Notes: a model not told the origin generated them from the letters alone. A stretch of 64,000 bases of DNA from Tomocerus qinae (GCA_020055645.1 CM034546.1:89156001-89220000), one strand, 5' to 3'. Positions 11,615 through 25,803 are shown, counted from the first letter of the stretch. Program-made: numbers and translations.

Positions 11615-14587
11615 TTAAGAATTGTATATATGGTGTTGTAAGATGGATGCTGATCCTTTAACAGCAACAATTGCCACTTCCTCTAATAATTGAGATGGCA
11701 AGTTAAATCTTTTACGAATATTCTCAAAGTAAGAGGATATAGTACCACGGGCTCCAATGTATAATCCAATCACTTCAAACTCGTAATGTATAGAGTATTT
11801 GTTTTGCAAATCTGGTATGCAACTATTATATATGTTTTTCTTTTCAGTATCTACCAACATAGCCTGATCTGTAACAGCTTCAAAACGGATTGTTGGATCG
11901 AAAATGTAGCCTTTTTGGAAATTATGATCAATGATTAGTATGTCCACACGTCTGTTGGAACCATCAAGAGCTATTGTATGAACTTCTTCGTACACTTCCA
12001 ATCCTTTCTCTTTGAATGATTCAGCAATAATTGTTCTAATTTGGTGATGTCTTGCATTACGGTGCAATAATCCATAAGGACAATATCCAAGAATATGGGA
12101 AAGAGTTTCATTATTCTCATTACATCTTCTGCAATGGGTCCCATCTTGAGAACGTCCAGGAATAGATCTGCTTGCAGTAACGTTTGGAATCATTTTTAAG
12201 TAATTAATCCATTCAGAACTGGTCAGCCCAGTTTTGAAAAAGAGCAACTTATTTATTTTTTCACAGTGAGTAAATTGGTCAACTCCTTTTCCATGAAAAG
12301 AAAGAGAGCGCCATGATGAGTATTCTTTCATTCGCAGAATATCTCTTAATTTTGATGAGATTTGACGGACAGTTAGGTTACGAACATCAATACTCTTAAT
12401 TTCATCTGCGATCCCCATTCTTTGAATGCAGCTCTCTTGTTGAAATGGAAGATCCTTCAATTCAGTGACATATCTGTTATTGAACCGTTGAAGAGTCAAA
12501 GATATGTTGTAATTTTGTAAAGGCGCCTCCCACGTAGCTCGTATTACACCTAATCCTTTATGTTTTGTGCTGGAGTACAAACAGCTATTAGGGAAGTCAT
12601 GAGGAAGACATAGCATTTCCTTTATAGAACTTCTAATTATCTTATCAATATCTTCTAAAAAAGATTTTGAAAGTCTGCATAAGTTTGATGATTGAATTGT
12701 GTAAATAAATTTTGGCCAAATAAAAGTGTTAATTATACTCAACTTCTGGTTTGGAAACAATAAAGGAGTTGACACCAAGGAGTTTAAATTGGAAGATAAG
12801 TTCTTGGTAAAAGTACTCTTGTCAAAGAAAATCTCATTTGCAAAGTTAACTCCCAGATATTTGATAGTTTGACCCGTTTTCAGAGTTGAGATGTTGTGAT
12901 TTGAATCAATTGAGAATTCTGTATCAATCAAATCTCCCTTTAGAATGTGTATTATCTTGGTTTTATCCACATTTAATTTGAGTCCTACTTCCTCAAATAA
13001 ATTATTAGCTTCAGTGAATAATACAATGGCCGATGATTTAGAATTAGCCAACAAAACAGTGTCATCCATGAATCCTAATGTAGATAGTGGGTTTAGGATT
13101 TCATTAATTTTAAAACCAAACTTTGTGGATACTTCTACTTCTGATAGATTCTGAAGAATATGATCAATGCTTAGATTAAATAGGAGTGAAGATAAGGGGG
13201 AGCCTTGAAATATTCCTCTTGTAAAAGAAATGGAATTGGATTTTTTACCATTCACTTCCAGTCTTGTCTGATTATCAAGAATCAAGTTATTGAGTGTTTT
13301 TCGCAAAAATGTAGGCAAAAACAGGGTTTCCAGTGTCCTTTTTAAGTGGAGATGCCCAACCATGTCATAGGCCTTAAGGATATCAAGAAAAAGAATTGAA
13401 AGATCTCTTTTCTTCGTTTTTGCTAATTTCAGACATCCATCTAATATCGCAGTATTGACAAAAGTGCCTGGTGCATGAGCGGACCCAGATTGAAAAGGGC
13501 AAGTAGTATAGTAACGATTAACCATAGTTGTAATGATTCTTTCATATAATCTTCGTAAAGTAGAACAGATGCTAATGGGTCTCCAATTTTTTGGATCATC
13601 TTGGCATCCACTTTTGTATACCAAAATCGTTTTTGCTATTTTCATCGATTGAGGAATCACATTTTGATGACGCATTATGGAGAAAATTCTTGCTAAAACA
13701 TTTGGGCAAACTACTACTTTAAGTGTTCTGGTGTAAATAAAATCTACTCCAGGTGAGGAATCTGAATTCATTCCTTTTAAAGCATTTTCAACCTCTTCTT
13801 TAGTTATAATTGATGAAAATTTAGAATCTAAATGCATTTGTTCCGCTAAAGAAGGAATTGACTCATATTCACTTCGAATATTATCATTGGGCGAATTCCA
13901 TCTTTCTTTAAATGCACTATGAAGTTTGACCATATCAATATTGCAACGGATATTTTTGGAGTTGTTCATTACTAAATCAACACACTTCTTTCTATTGAAG
14001 TAATAATAATGTTGAATTAGTTGATTTTGGTAGTTTCTCCGATTAATGTTTCTTCGTTCTTTATCCTTTCGTTCCGGATTTGAGGACTGCGAGAAACCAC
14101 TTCTATTTGAATTTGATACAAAGCATTTTTTATTTTTCCGGATGTTATAAAACCTTTTCGCAGGATGGGTTGGTGCTGGTAATTTCTTTTGAGCTATTTG
14201 AATATCAACTAAAAACTGATCATACAAATTTTGAAATCCTGTTTCATCAAAAGGATCATTACAGAGATCATCAAATTTTTGAAGATATTCCCTCAATCTC
14301 TCCTTTGCCTTATCCAATTCAGTGACAATTGTTGGACACGAAGAATCCAAATTTTCATCTAATGGATGTGGAGAAGGGGAATATTGACTCGTTAATGTGT
14401 TACGAAATGCTTCGCCATGAGCCTTTGATGTATGAATTTTCAAACCTCGTTCTCCTTTGCACGTTTTCCCACATATTTCACAAACTGAACTTGTATTTGT
14501 ATCCATAGTAGTGTTTAAAGGAGAGATATTTAACAATATTAGATTAGATTTTATTACTGTTATCAAATGATATTGATAATTGCCCAA
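11615..14587 (-). mobile_element. R2-superfamily non-LTR retrotransposon, intact 990-codon ORF
   Basis: A single uninterrupted ORF encodes a site-selective LINE protein of the restriction-like-endonuclease class. In order: a C2H2 finger (CEICGKTC then HTSKAH); a basic region; a reverse transcriptase with NWRPISICSTLRRLYERI, LFLDILKAYDMVGH, FQGSPLSSLLFNL and the catalytic box GFMDDTVLL (M replaces the usual A of FADD); then a CCHC knuckle CRRCNENNETLSHILGYCP followed by RNARHHQI; and a PD-(D/E)xK-like nuclease part with RRVDILIID and FDPTIRFE. This order matches the R2/R4/NeSL group. The intact frame suggests recent insertion. An internal Met in MDTNTSS is another possible start. The exact element ends are not resolved. 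Confidence 0.95.
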
Positions 14588-14689
14588 TAGACACAGTACT
14601 AGTGATTAAAAGTTTTTTAACAAAAGCAACAAAAAACAAAAGATTAACAATTACCATGATAAGAGTATCAGTATAAAATTATCAATATA

Positions 14690-14820
14690 AAATTATGGAT
14701 TGTTGTAGTGATAAAGATGATTTTGTAAAATCTTGCATGATCCTTTTAGTACAGAAATGACAATAGATTTTACAAGCTCCTTTGGAAAGCCAAATCTTTT
14801 TCTATATATATATATAGCTT
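14690..14820 (-). mobile_element. 3' stub of a second R2-like element
   Basis: Read on the minus strand, this gives RKRFGFPKELVKSI then VLKGSCKILQNHLY and a stop. That parallels the C-terminus of the intact element (RKRFNLPSQLLEEV, VKGSASILQHHIY). It is therefore a diverged, 5'-truncated copy from a related family, in the same orientation and about 100 bp from the intact element. Its upstream limit is a short TA run near 14810-14818. The 3' UTRs of the two copies do not match. Confidence 0.82.
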
Positions 14821-17494
14821 ACGCGGTTTTAGAAGGAACAAGTACCCAATCGAATATAAAACGTAGCTCCTCCGAATTAGATTATTACTAAACATTTTCG
14901 ACCTTTTCGAATTGGAAATTGGGACGGGAAAGGAAAAAGAATGGTGCCCACAACAGTTCGTACAGAAATGATATCAGTGATTGGGCTGCTATTCATCGTG
15001 GTTGATTCTTATTCATATTATTATGATATTATCATTAATTTTTAGTGTCAAGATTCATCAAAATCCTTTCAAACAAAACATGACACTGATGTTTACTGCG
15101 TGGGATTATTACTTCACGCGATGTCAGTTAAAGTTGACATTTCACTATGAAAGTGTGGGACATCCCTTCAATTTCAATTGCAGCAAAAAGTGTCTGACAA
15201 AAGCGGTATCTCCCTCCATCATCCATGGACGGTGCGAACGAAGTTAAACAGTTATTAAGTTTTCGCCCATGAAAATTAAGTTCAACATTTATATGAATTA
15301 AAAATGACAATTCTGTTGACTTTATGTATGTCATAGATAAATCGCCTAGTGCTTTAACCATAAAAATCCAGCAACTGCCATTGGGGTATTCCATATTGCC
15401 GGTTAAATCACAATATTTAATGAAAAAAAATGTGACAAACGGAAATGCGTTTCAAAACAAGGTAAAGGAGTTGTACTGTTTAGCCAATGTCCCTATGCTA
15501 ACTCATGGATGTTTCGTAAAGAGAATCTTACGTATACTGAATGGACTTCCTCTATCAAAATGACAAATGAAAAAAAAAAGAATTTAGGATTTAAAACTAA
15601 ATCCACAATACCAGCAAACCAAACAAAGGTTCCACATTTCTCTTCAAAAAGTATTTGCACAAAGAACATATAAACTATATTAAATGAGACTGACAATAAT
15701 ATCTATTAAAATTGAAACAAACATTATGCCTCTGTAGATTTGAAAAAAATAACAATTAAATTACTGCTTGGTCACAAAAAGGTCGAGAATAGTGACAATT
15801 TGACACATTTGAAATTTTAAAGATTTGTAGCCTATTTAAAAAAAACTCTTTTCTGATTTAGAGGGAGAGCTGTGCCCCCTCCCCCTACGAGATACATGCT
15901 AGCCACCGACATTGTCAATAATAAAAGGGATAACCACAAATACAAAATATTCACATTTTAACGATATCACTAAAACACGCAAATACTTTTATTCTCATGA
16001 TATTTTTGCAAATAATTACAATTAATTTTCGTTGCAGCGTAGCCTGTGTACTTTTAAGTTTAAGCGTGGATATGAAGTTTGTTACGTGAAAGATTGTGAG
16101 TTACTTTTTATGAATGGATTTTAATTATAAAAGCCGAGCTAAAAAACCTACGCACTATCGAACAGTAGTTGACACAATATATTATTGAATATCTTCAAGC
16201 GGGACTCATTGACTCATTGCATATTTTGTACAGGTGTAATTACATAGTGATACGATACGGTGATGAATTTGGTTGGATTGTATTAAAAGGTTACACAATC
16301 CTTGCTGGCAAGTACAGAATTGTTGTTGTGCAAATCTAACTATTTAGTTGGTATTTATTTTTAAGTCAAAGCTTAAGTCTTAAGACTGACACATGAAACT
16401 CCAAGAACATAAATTAAGGCTTCATACATCTTTTCAATTAATAGTTATTGCTCAATATTTGCCTACATTATTGTCGCATAAAACTGCTTTTTTACTTAAC
16501 AAGTCGGTTTATTTTTCTCTTTTTCGATCACATTCGCTCTCCTCTTAAATACTATTTGTTCCTGATGGTCACATTATGTACAAATCCAAATATCTACTTG
16601 GAATCCGTCCGTCACTGTCCTAGAGTCTAACCTCCAAAAAACTCAGAACATGAAAAATAATCATTAAAAGTCATTTCTTCAATTTAAATTGAAAATCTGC
16701 TATTTAGTGCTTCGTTTTCCAAGCCAATTTAAAGGCTCAACATTTAGCTCTAGGAATCTTTTCCCAACCGAGCAGCAAACCACAACCGAATATCATTACA
16801 CTAAATAAAAATACAAAGTTCCAATTAACAAGCAAATCACGGATGTAGATGGATACAGGCATAGGAAAACTAACAGTCATACGTATAAGGTACAATGGGT
16901 AGTGGGTACAATATATATATCATCTTAATGCAATATCTGGAAAAGTTTCATATTCACAACGCTATTGAAGCAACTGAATTTTCTTATTGTTGAGCATGAA
17001 GATCTCCAAATCCACTGGTGCTCCTTGAAAGTACCTACAAAAATTAAAAAATGTGTTCCCTATCGCAATTTAATCAGATAACAACCAGTAAATATTGTGT
17101 ATAATCTAGTAACCCACCTATTCGTATTAACAAAACAGCCTCTTGATTACAGGAGAATTAATTAATTCAGTCAATCAGTCAATTCATATACACGATTTAT
17201 GAACCAGCGTCACGTTTTAATTTCTGCAACAAGATAGCAGGAACATTTACTGGTATTACCTCGGATGTAGTACGTAAAAATTATATAAAGTTATTGATGT
17301 TTTATGATGACGTGATAAGGTTTAATATTTAACATTTCATACCTATGCCTAGAACAGATACTGCTGTCAACTCTAAAGTGACATCCATAGTAGCCCAGAA
17401 TTATCAGAAAACTGGAGAGTAGTAAAGCTGTAGTAATAAATCACAAATTTCTTTTAAAAACAAACACTATTTAAGAATGAATTTCTAAGAATGA
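14821..17494. other. Intergenic stretch with weak coding hints
   Basis: A plus-strand Met at 14941 begins MVPTTVRTEMISVIGLLFIV, which resembles a signal peptide. A 45-bp intron-like gap to 15046 and further open sequence follow, but no consistent multi-exon model or domain emerged. Minus-strand hydrophobic frames near 15493-15696 and 17340-17440 are also unsupported. The rest appears non-coding. Confidence 0.25.
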
Positions 17495-20400
17495 TTAATA
17501 ACCATTTAGAGGTTCCCCAAGTTGCCTTATTGCTTTGGAGGCTCCAGGCTTTGCGGAGGCTACTTTCATCATATTGCTTCGATTGATTTCGTCTGTAAAA
17601 GGAAGTTCCTTGTTAGGTTTCGACTCTGGTTCGGGGTGTGATTCTTTTTCAGGCATCGGAGTGGGCGTAACAAGTGGTGGCAAGATTTCGACAGTGGTCG
17701 TCTCTACGGATGGAGAGGGGCTTGGCGAACTGTCTTCTAATTTAGTGGCAATCGTCGGTGTTGCAAGAGTAATCGGGATGGCATCAGGGACCTTGCCTAA
17801 AGTACTTTGCTTAGATGAGATTTGTGCCCCAGGTGGCCTACTGGCATCTTCGACTTCTTCACCATCTGGACTTGCTGTCGGTGCTACTGTAATGATGGAT
17901 TCCGCACTCTCATTGTAGTCGGAAATTAGTGGAATTTTGGTGCTTGCAGTTTCTAATTGAAATTAGTTGTAAATTAAGTATTAAATTAAGTACCTTGTAT
18001 TTCATCAATTTTATACAGGCAACTATGTTGATATATCACTATTCATTATCAGATCAAATTCATCATTAAAATTAAAATAATGCCCATTGACACCACTACG
18101 CTCAAGAGGGCATGGTTAGCTTGTCGATCAAGACTCTAATTTCATTTTATGCGTGAACAACTTTTCCGTCAAATATTTTAGTTTTTGGCTTAAAACTGGA
18201 AAAAAGTGCGTACTATACACACAGGCACAGGTATTATATTCAGGAATTTAGAGGAATTCGATCACGGTTAATGATTCAAATTATGCGGTCAATGACAGTT
18301 ATTTTATTTTAATTTTCAGCCATTTAGTTAGAAATAATCGCATTTCTAGGTGTTACGAATATTTAAAAAAACTCTTTGCGCACGTAGGTACATGTATAAA
18401 TACTCGACGATAACGATTAGGTAGCTATAATGTTCTGAAACCGAATAACTAAAAGTTTTAACTCATACAGCATCGTAAAGGTAATAATTAAAATATAAGG
18501 TCACCTTTCGCCTCAGACTCGGAGTAGCTTACAGTTTCGGTAACCGCTCCATTTTCATTTTCAGAAGAAAACTTGAAATTCAATGAAAAAAATGAAAAAA
18601 ACTATTTTTGACATAGCCAAATAAATAGATACACATCTTGGTAAACAATTAGAAAAAATTTAAAATAGATTGTCATTTAAATCACATTATCATAAATTAC
18701 CTTCGGAATAGACTTAGTGCCATTAGATAGATGCTGACGAGAACTTTTTGTGGGCCGGCCGAATAAGCCACTTCCAGCTATAAGTTAAATTGTAGAAAAA
18801 CTACAGTGCATTTTAGGTCACAGGATGGGTATTTTACTAAACTCTAAGCGATTTGACGGTTTAATGGAGAACTTACGTTTGTCAACATAAATTGACTCTG
18901 GGGCGGCCACTAAATCACTGCTGTTAGGTTTGACCACAACCAAACAAGTAAGAGGCGAAACAAAAGAATACTGCAAATAAAAAATGCAAATACGATTACC
19001 TACAATAGTTACGGGAGGGAGGGGGCTCTCTCCATAATATCATTTCAAAGATAAATTATTTGATAGTTGCAACCTGAATTGCTAAACGAAGAGCTTGTTG
19101 CCTTGGGCTATCATTCTTATTTCCAGAGTTTTCAGAGCTGTCGTTTCCAACATTTACGATGGAATCTTCGTCAATTAGCTGCTTAATTGTCAAGTATGCC
19201 CATAGTCTTTCAAAAAAGCGATCTGTTTTAGAAACTCTGGCTTCAGGCCTTGGCATCCAATCGTGAACTGAAAAATTTTCTCGGATATTTTTCTCGCACA
19301 ATGTCTCTGGGTTTGAAAATTTAAAGATCCCGTCTTTCCCGGATCCTTCTACTGACACATTGAGGATATGTTTTCGGCTAGGATTATAATTTTCCTTCGG
19401 AACGAATTTTCCTGCCACGATAATTTCCGTTCCATTAAAATAACTTGGAAATTTCGTCGATGTAACATCAGAAATAGTTCCCTGGGAGGTTGTGTAGTGA
19501 AAAGTAAGATTAGAGAGAAGTAACGAGGACATTTCATTGTAAACTTCTTTAATTTGCAAAGCTGCATCAGAAGATTCGTAAATTTTTCTTGCAAATCCAT
19601 TATTTTGTAAAGAAAGCTTTCTGAGAAAATGAAAATCCGTTCTTTTCCCAAAGGCCATGCAGAAAATTGGGGTGGTCGGGTGACGATTGGACTTATCGAT
19701 CAGACTTAAAATACTTAGTTGACTTTCAATTCCTGCTGTTGGCATTCCATCCGTCAATAAAATAATTTGAGAACTGACTCCAGTTGGCAAAACTGTTGAA
19801 TGATACGGGTAATTCGACACATTATTCCCATCTTTTCGGTTAATTATTGCTTTCGTCAGATTAAGAGCTGTTTCAACTGCGGCATGAATATTAGTTCCTC
19901 CAATAGGGTACAAAGAACCAATGAACTCGATGGCTTTTTGAATGTTTCCAAGGGTTGCAGCAATGGGTTGGTTTCTGATGAAGAAATCTGTATCAGATGG
20001 AGACCAAGGGCTACTTTCTTCATACTGAGGAATTTCTGTAGCTGACCACAACTAAACAGAGATTATTTAATCAAAATGTTCCAGCAGTAAGTACAAGCAC
20101 GCGGATATACCTTACAGTAGTAGAAAACGGAAATGGACTTACAAATGCTTCACTGGCGAAGGTGATTATATTGAAAAAATCTTCAGGAGATAACTCCAGG
20201 AGGATTTCTTTTTGAGATTCTTTTACCTGCTCGAGTTTTCGTCCCTTCATACTGCCAGATACATCTAACACCAAAATCACATGTTTTGCCACCGCTTTAA
20301 GCTTGCTGGGGGCAAAAAAGTGAACAAAGTGGTCTTCCATTATCTAAGGAAAGGTATACATAATAATGTGGATTAAGTTAAATTTTGAAACCTTCTGGCC

Positions 20401-22331
20401 TTAGTCGACCAATAATTATAAAACTAAATTTACCAATAAATAAGTGCTACTTTGAATGAAAATTAATATGTAATATTACTAGAATCTGTCCTGCTTTTGA
20501 ATCCAGGTTGATATCATATTGAACCAGAAATTTTTCTGGGATGCCCTGTAGTGCTGAACTTGACTCATCTTCAATTGATGGAGACCAAGAGATATGTGCT
20601 TTGTTGCCAACTGGCCGAGCAATAACGGCATCTTTATTATTATCTAAAAGCCCGAAGATCAAACTCAATAATAATATACAAAAGTTGTTTCAAATGACTG
20701 TGCTTCAAAAATATTGGATTTGCCATTTCTATTTCTCACCTCCACCTTGAGATTCATCATCTTGAGCCTCATTATCATTAGGATAGCTTATCATACGAAG
20801 AAATGTTATATTTTGAGATTCATGGATGTTTACTACCATTTGCAAGTCTTTTACTTTGGATACCTACAAATTTTAAAGGTTATAATACATTATTTGTATT
20901 AAAGTTGATTGTATGAATAGGAGAATTGCATACACTGAAGCAAACCTGAAGGGGATTTATATTGATTATTTGCTCGTAACGACCAAGTTTCCGGCGCAAA
21001 AGATCTTCGTACATCAAATTAAATGTCACTTTTGAGTTTGGTTTAATGTTGATGTTGATGTTGAACACATTTGAGTGTCTCGCTCTGTAATAATTCATTT
21101 AGACAAAGAAAATAATTTATTTTTCAGTAAAATAATTCTTGACACCATCATAATCCAACTGAGACATCTACACGCGGATAAGCATACTTACAAAAGTAGA
21201 TTTCCTCTTTGATGAAAAAAAAATCTATTCTGAAATTACAGAATGCTGCATAACTAGCATAACCCTATAAATTTTCAGCTTGTTCTTCGAGGATCTTTTT
21301 TCATCAAATGAAACACGATTAATTATAAATACCCACAAGAAACCGGAAGTTATGGCAAACGTACTTACGTAAGTTCAACTAGCCCAGCACTGTGTCCTCT
21401 TTTTTGAGCAGTGCTGTAAATCTTTTTTCCATCTTCTCTCTCTTTCACAAATGCTTTATAATTGGTTCCGTCTATTTCCCTGGGGTGCCATCATACAAAT
21501 CCATTTAATGCATATAATATTATATACCTTGTAAGACATGACTTCTACTCAGAAGCAAAGCCCGGTGTGAGTGCAAAATTTTATTCGCTTTAAAAATGTG
21601 TACAAAAGAACCTAAAAACCCCATGAAGTATATCTACATGTAATACATGCATAGAATCCCAGCTATGTACTTTAACTTTCAAAAATTAGTATTAAAATTT
21701 AAGTCTTACATGACGAATTTTGAAATAAACGCTGTTTCTGGCAAGATAACACTGAAAATGACTTCCTGTGAGTGGGTCTCATTCTGATTGACGACTTGAG
21801 ATGTAAAGTGCGTACGACTGTACCTGTAGCGAATATCCGATTGAACACGGAAGAAATTGATTTCTGGTTTAGTCTAAGGAAAACGAAAGAACGAAGTATA
21901 TTAGTTTTCAAAATTTGTTCTATTTATTTGGGTTGTTTAAGTCTCAAATGTTTTTGTTCTCAAGAATCAAGAGCTGTGCAAATATTCATATAATTGTATC
22001 AGTAAGGTATCACAAAAAAATGTATCTATAATGCATAAATGTATTATTCTCATAAAAATAATTTCGAGATACGAAAATCGTTTTCTGGAAAAGGAAAATA
22101 GCAAAATTGTTTCTTATTTCTTACCAAAGTAATATTTCTTGCAGGATTTCGTTTTCTTTTGAAAGTTTTGGAAGGAACATCGTGCAATACTTGATCGTTG
22201 ACTTTTAAGGACTGTGCACTCAGAGCATTAATAAGAAATACTTCGCTAGGAGTTAAAACTGAGATTTGGGCACAAGAAATGTACGAGAGAAGATAAAGGA
22301 CCCACACTACGCACTCAATACAGCTTTGCAT
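17495..22331 (-). CDS. ITIH: Inter-alpha-trypsin inhibitor heavy chain-like protein (VIT + VWA)
   Basis: A secreted protein expected to bind matrix through its VWA domain. Twelve exons close in phase to about 927 residues: 22125-22331, 21710-21873, 21369-21479, 20946-21084, 20740-20863, 20480-20643, 20143-20343, 19074-20051, 18877-18970, 18701-18777, 18505-18571 and 17495-17952. A hydrophobic signal peptide follows the Met at 22331. The VIT domain (about 70-207) shows THFTSQVVN, SKFVMEIDG, KRGHSAGLVELT and YEDLLRRKLGRYE. The VWA domain (from about 303) has an intact MIDAS DVSGS and LLTDGMPTAG. After it come AIQYSFVSPLTCLVVVKPN and a Ser/Thr/Pro-rich tail of about 200 residues. The tail replaces the vertebrate C-terminal domain, so hyaluronan cross-linking as in mammals is doubtful. 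A Met at 22364 is an alternative start. Confidence 0.94.
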
Positions 22332-25300
22332 TTTCAGTGATTTGGCGAGGTTCAGAATTTCCAAATAAACTCGAACTCTTTGCTGTTGGTCAAATCGATC
22401 AGTCTTTTGCCGCAGTCTTCTCTTCGCCAGAGATCACGATCACGGTCCACCGTCCGCCTTCTCTTCACACTTAAAGTCAAGTCAACCGAAACGAGAGAAA
22501 GCTTCGTAAACGCTACATATGCTTGATCATGTAACCTAAATAAAAGCACAATGTCACAAACACGGCAAGACTCGGTTCTACCCGTCCGTCCCTCTGTGAA
22601 AATAATTTCCAGAATCAATGTTGGCAACAGGTTTATATTGACGGATTGCTGTTTTGGTTCCGTATCTCAGAATAGTGAACGAGATGAGAATAAGAATCTA
22701 CTAGATTGATTGAAAAATGTTTGGATTATGTTTAGGTATGCCTTTACCTGTACTCTGTACGACTACCAACTCCATACTATTTATATGAGTATTGCTCGGG
22801 TGAGACAAAATTCTTGTGCATGCAATCCTCCTAATCTGCAAATCTCTACCTGAGCTGCAAAATATCACTCACCATATAGTGCATTATAAGAGATTTGGGA
22901 GATAGAGTTAAGTACGTACCTTTACCTATCTCAATCTCTATACAATTTGATTGCATAACTCTTATATAATGGAAGATCTATAATATTTCATGTAAAGCAA
23001 ACTGTCTCAATTGATTTTTTCACCTAGCCTAACCGTACGTGTCATATACAATATATGCACATTATTCTACAGAAAATAGCTTGTCGACTGCTAATTACTT
23101 CATAGTCTGATTGATTCATTGATCGTTCAAAAAAAAAACTACCAATAAAAAGAATTTCAAAATTAAACGAAAACTTATTTTTAAAGGAATTGAGTATTAT
23201 TATGCAACTAGTGCACGGTTCACGGTAGATCGTGTATCTAGTAATAATATTATCATCGAAGTAAAATACCGACCGAGTATAGGTATGTTAATCAAATTAT
23301 ATTCTTAGTATGGAATTTTTAAATGGATAGTATAGCACAATATAATTTTGTTCCCATTCACAACATTCAAAAAGTAATTAGAACAAAATATTAGAAAACC
23401 AGATGAAGTTTGCTCTGTAAAAGACAACTATGTTATGATAAAAGGTTTCAGTGACACGAAATTCTGTGAATAAAGTGTGATTAATAAAGCTAGAGCTGTC
23501 CGAATCCGAAATGGTAGAACAAACAGTACATGGCTAGAAAGAGCTTTTCTCAAGTTATCTCAAGTAGGAACAACAGCCCGGCAACAAAAACTGTCCACAT
23601 AGAAGTGCCACATATTATCCGAAGAGTTATTCTAGTATTAAAAGGAAATAAGCTGTAGACCTAGGACTGTGAACAAGAGAGAAGATCCGAAAATCGATCT
23701 AAGTAATCTAGAGCAACGAGTGTTTAATATGTATCGAGGTTAGCCCGAGAGAACTGTTTTTGTCCCACTTCCAAAAAAGTTCCCCTTCCCACGTCTACAA
23801 GATTTGCGAGGAGAAAAGACGTCCGCGTGGTTATTAAGTTGCTTAAGACTCCTTGATGCCCACTCTTAATGATGTACATAATTTAATTCTCTCTTGTTGT
23901 TTGTGCTTTGTGTTTGTATGATTAGAGTAGGCAGAGAGATGTTGGCAGACGAAGAGATGTGAAAAGAAATTCGGATTCCTGTTGAAAGGAGCCAGACTGG
24001 AGAACTCATCCAGACCGTTTCCAAGTTCCAACCGATTGTACTCAATCATTCCATGCAGCATCCCTTTGAACTGATGTTGCAGATTGCAGTCTTTCCATTA
24101 CCTACATTCTACCTTGAGCTTCGTCTGGAGTCAAAATCGATATTGCACATCACTCTCTTGCGCCGCCACTGCACTTCCAACTCACGTTTACATTGCACTC
24201 ATTCCGAGAGACTCAAATCCGTCCATTGCATTCTACACGCCCATATACCCTCCACAATCACATTTACGGCAATACCTATTAACCCACTTACCCAAAATCC
24301 TCTCTCTCTCCTCTTCGACAATTTCTTTTTCCCATTCCCAAAAAATAACTACAGATAGGTATACACTATCACTAAACGAAATACCTGATAAATGCAATGC
24401 ATGGAAACGGTACACTCCAGGAATAATATGAACCAATATTTACAAAACCAATCAATTATCAACTATTATCAATTTATTGCCTATAGGCATGTATAAGATC
24501 AAATTAAAGCCATGGGCTATCCTATCCTAAGACATTTCGTAGCTTCACAAAAAAATCTACCTCAGTATTTATAATGATCTTACGAATAGACTTATCTGTA
24601 GTAAATAACTTGTACTAACTTGGAGTGAATCAGCAGATAAGAATTTTGAATTGAGAATTGATTTGTAAATGTATGTTTTTCAATTCTTCAGTGACCTGAA
24701 TAACAATAGAACCTACGAGAATATTTTCTGATTATAAAAAGGTTTTCAGCAAACTTAGTCTTTAGAAAAGACAGCTAACTCTGTATAGCGTGTATTGTAA
24801 TGGAGTAATGAGTAATGTAAGTACTTGTACTAATAAGAAAATTCACTGGCAACTGGCAATATTTCAGATTATACGACTCAAAGAGCTGCGAAGGTTAAAA
24901 AAAGTAGGAAGCTATTACGTCTCTTTGAATTCTATCAGTTCTTGCTTGTTTATTTAAACTGACACTTTGCAGTAAGCGTTCGCATCGCAGTAAATGCTTT
25001 TATGTCTATCTGTCTTTGGATAACCTGCACTTACAGACAGTTATTGTTCCATGTAGTCTATCAGATATGTGATGCATATGAATGTGTGTCAAAGCTCATG
25101 CTCTACTTTAGCTCGTCTCGTCCGTTTAATAACATTTGCTAATAATAATAAAATATGCTCAGACTTCAATTGGCTTAATGATTGCATAAACAGTGCAGAG
25201 AAAGGATGCAGTGTCGTAATCATTTTCAACGGGGGTTATTTTCTTTCATGCATACCGACCGCATTCGATAGACAGAGATGATAATAATATAACCTACAGT

Positions 25301-25803
25301 AGACTAATGTGTAATGTGCTGCAACGGAAAGCCTTAGTTCTATGGACAGAACATTATCTTATCCTTTTTATCATTTTTGTCAACTCTACCGAAATTTTGG
25401 TGTGGTGAAAATTGGGAAAGTTTTCATATTCAAAGTGTTTTGTCATGCAGCTACATAATAATATTATAAGGAATTAGAATAATTACTTGATTTTAGGGAT
25501 GCAAAATGCATATTTCTAGGCAATCTCCGTCTCATAGTTGATGATGTTTTATTTGTAGACTTCCCTGTACTGGAAAGGAGGAAAGCGGGAAATAAAATGC
25601 TGAAATCCTGTATTTAATTTTTCATAAGAGGCTGATCACCTCCAGCATTGTTACTTAAGCTGTGAGCTGTCACTTTGATAAATACAAACATACTGGACCT
25701 AAGTGACAAGCTGACAAGTTGGGTTTTGATAATAAAATTGGGGAACACGTTTAGGTAGTATTCATTTAGGTTGTAGTGGGTTCTACTAAGAAATACCATC
25801 GAT
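22332..25803. other. Long intergenic stretch, no supported gene
   Basis: About 3.5 kb lies between the divergently transcribed ITIH (-) and ZAD (+) genes, so it should hold both promoters. The open frames at 22352-22627, 23843-24061 and 24053-24431 lack domains, homologous feel or splice partners. I see no RNA gene or repeat array. Confidence 0.5.

Noticed and set aside
14941-15247. Possible secreted-protein gene starting MVPTTVRTEM
   Set aside because: Only the signal-like start is suggestive; downstream frames and splice choices are ambiguous and no domain appears.
16980-17450. Short hydrophobic frames on the minus strand downstream of ITIH, considered as extra 3' exons
   Set aside because: The ITIH frame ends in a stop at 17495, and no donor upstream of that stop connects convincingly.
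24053-24431. Two overlapping plus frames of 101 and 115 codons
   Set aside because: Low-complexity Ser/Leu/Thr translations with no recognisable features or splice context.
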